From positions 3,423,383 through 3,487,382 of the forward strand of contig CM022668.1 of the NCBI GenBank assembly GCA_012295275.1: a stretch of DNA of 64,000 nucleotides, written 5' to 3'. The position numbers and the translations under genes were made by a program. The stretch's first letter is position 1; each line of letters begins with the position of its first letter. A model generated the notes under the pieces. It saw only the letters and a program-made list of their open reading frames with translations. It made no database searches and was not told the DNA's origin. Positions 63,727 to 64,000 of the stretch are shown one piece after another. This stretch comes from Chrysomallon squamiferum. Lineage: Eukaryota > Mollusca > Gastropoda > Neomphalida > Peltospiridae.

Positions 63727-64000
63727 CTGCAACAGGACACAAACACCAGAAAGCTATAAACCTTCTTCAGTCTGTTTTCATATTTCACTATGAATGTTAC
63801 TATTTCCTTTATGTTTGTAGTTATTCTGTCAGTCTTCTGCTGACTGCTTTTGTAATCTTATTATAATTGTATTTACTCATAACACCTCATACACACTTTT
63901 ATAGAACATTATTAATATTATAGAGGATAATAAAAAGAAATAAATAAATAATGTTTATATATTTAAAATAATAATTTCTTCCATCTTCCCCAGTATAATA
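63727..64000. other. Right edge, non-coding
   Basis: Presumed intron upstream of the coiled-coil exon; AT-rich, nothing recognised. Confidence 0.4.

Overview
This is a window of an animal (eukaryotic) nuclear genome. It is AT-rich, with small exons in long introns, GT-AG introns (plus one GC-AG), very many microsatellites and minisatellites, and decayed DNA transposons. Protein similarity and style suggest an invertebrate, plausibly a lophotrochozoan such as a mollusc. That placement is inference; the sequence does not fix the species.

Layout. (1) 1-10,935, + strand: the last six coding exons of COMMD10 (COMM-domain protein of the Commander complex), from about residue 48 to the stop codon, with a poly(A) signal at 10,915. 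(2) About 11.7-24.7 kb: an intergenic block with no recognisable intact gene. It is richer in CpG than the rest, has GC-richer islands at 14.1-14.5 kb and 17.2-17.7 kb that look like regulatory DNA, and holds the remains of a FLYWCH/MULE transposase (21.1-21.7 kb) and a hAT transposase (21.9-22.7 kb). (3) 28,521-48,141, - strand: seventeen exons of a transmembrane semaphorin of the class 1 / class 6 type (sema domain, PSI domain, no Ig domain, one membrane segment, about 75-residue cytoplasmic tail). I rebuilt the exons one by one. Every splice phase agrees, giving 691 residues plus stop; only the signal-peptide end is missing, upstream of 48,141. (4) 48.2-64 kb: intron and/or flanking DNA of the semaphorin gene with a pogo/Tigger-like inverted-repeat element, an exceptionally long CA microsatellite, and one coiled-coil-coding exon on the - strand at the right edge that belongs to an unidentified gene.

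The most unusual object is a 2.2 kb minisatellite (40,671-42,870) in the semaphorin intron after exon 5. Its 33/36-bp unit is a diverged copy of the exon 5 / intron boundary itself, so about sixty copies of a 5' splice-site region lie in tandem directly downstream of the real splice site. An exact second copy of the real splice site lies 487 bp into the array. The second notable signal is a sharp CpG mosaic: gene bodies almost free of CpG, intergenic block not. This is the pattern expected of invertebrate gene-body DNA methylation.

The two genes are convergent, with 3' ends facing each other across the CpG-rich block. I see no functional link between them.
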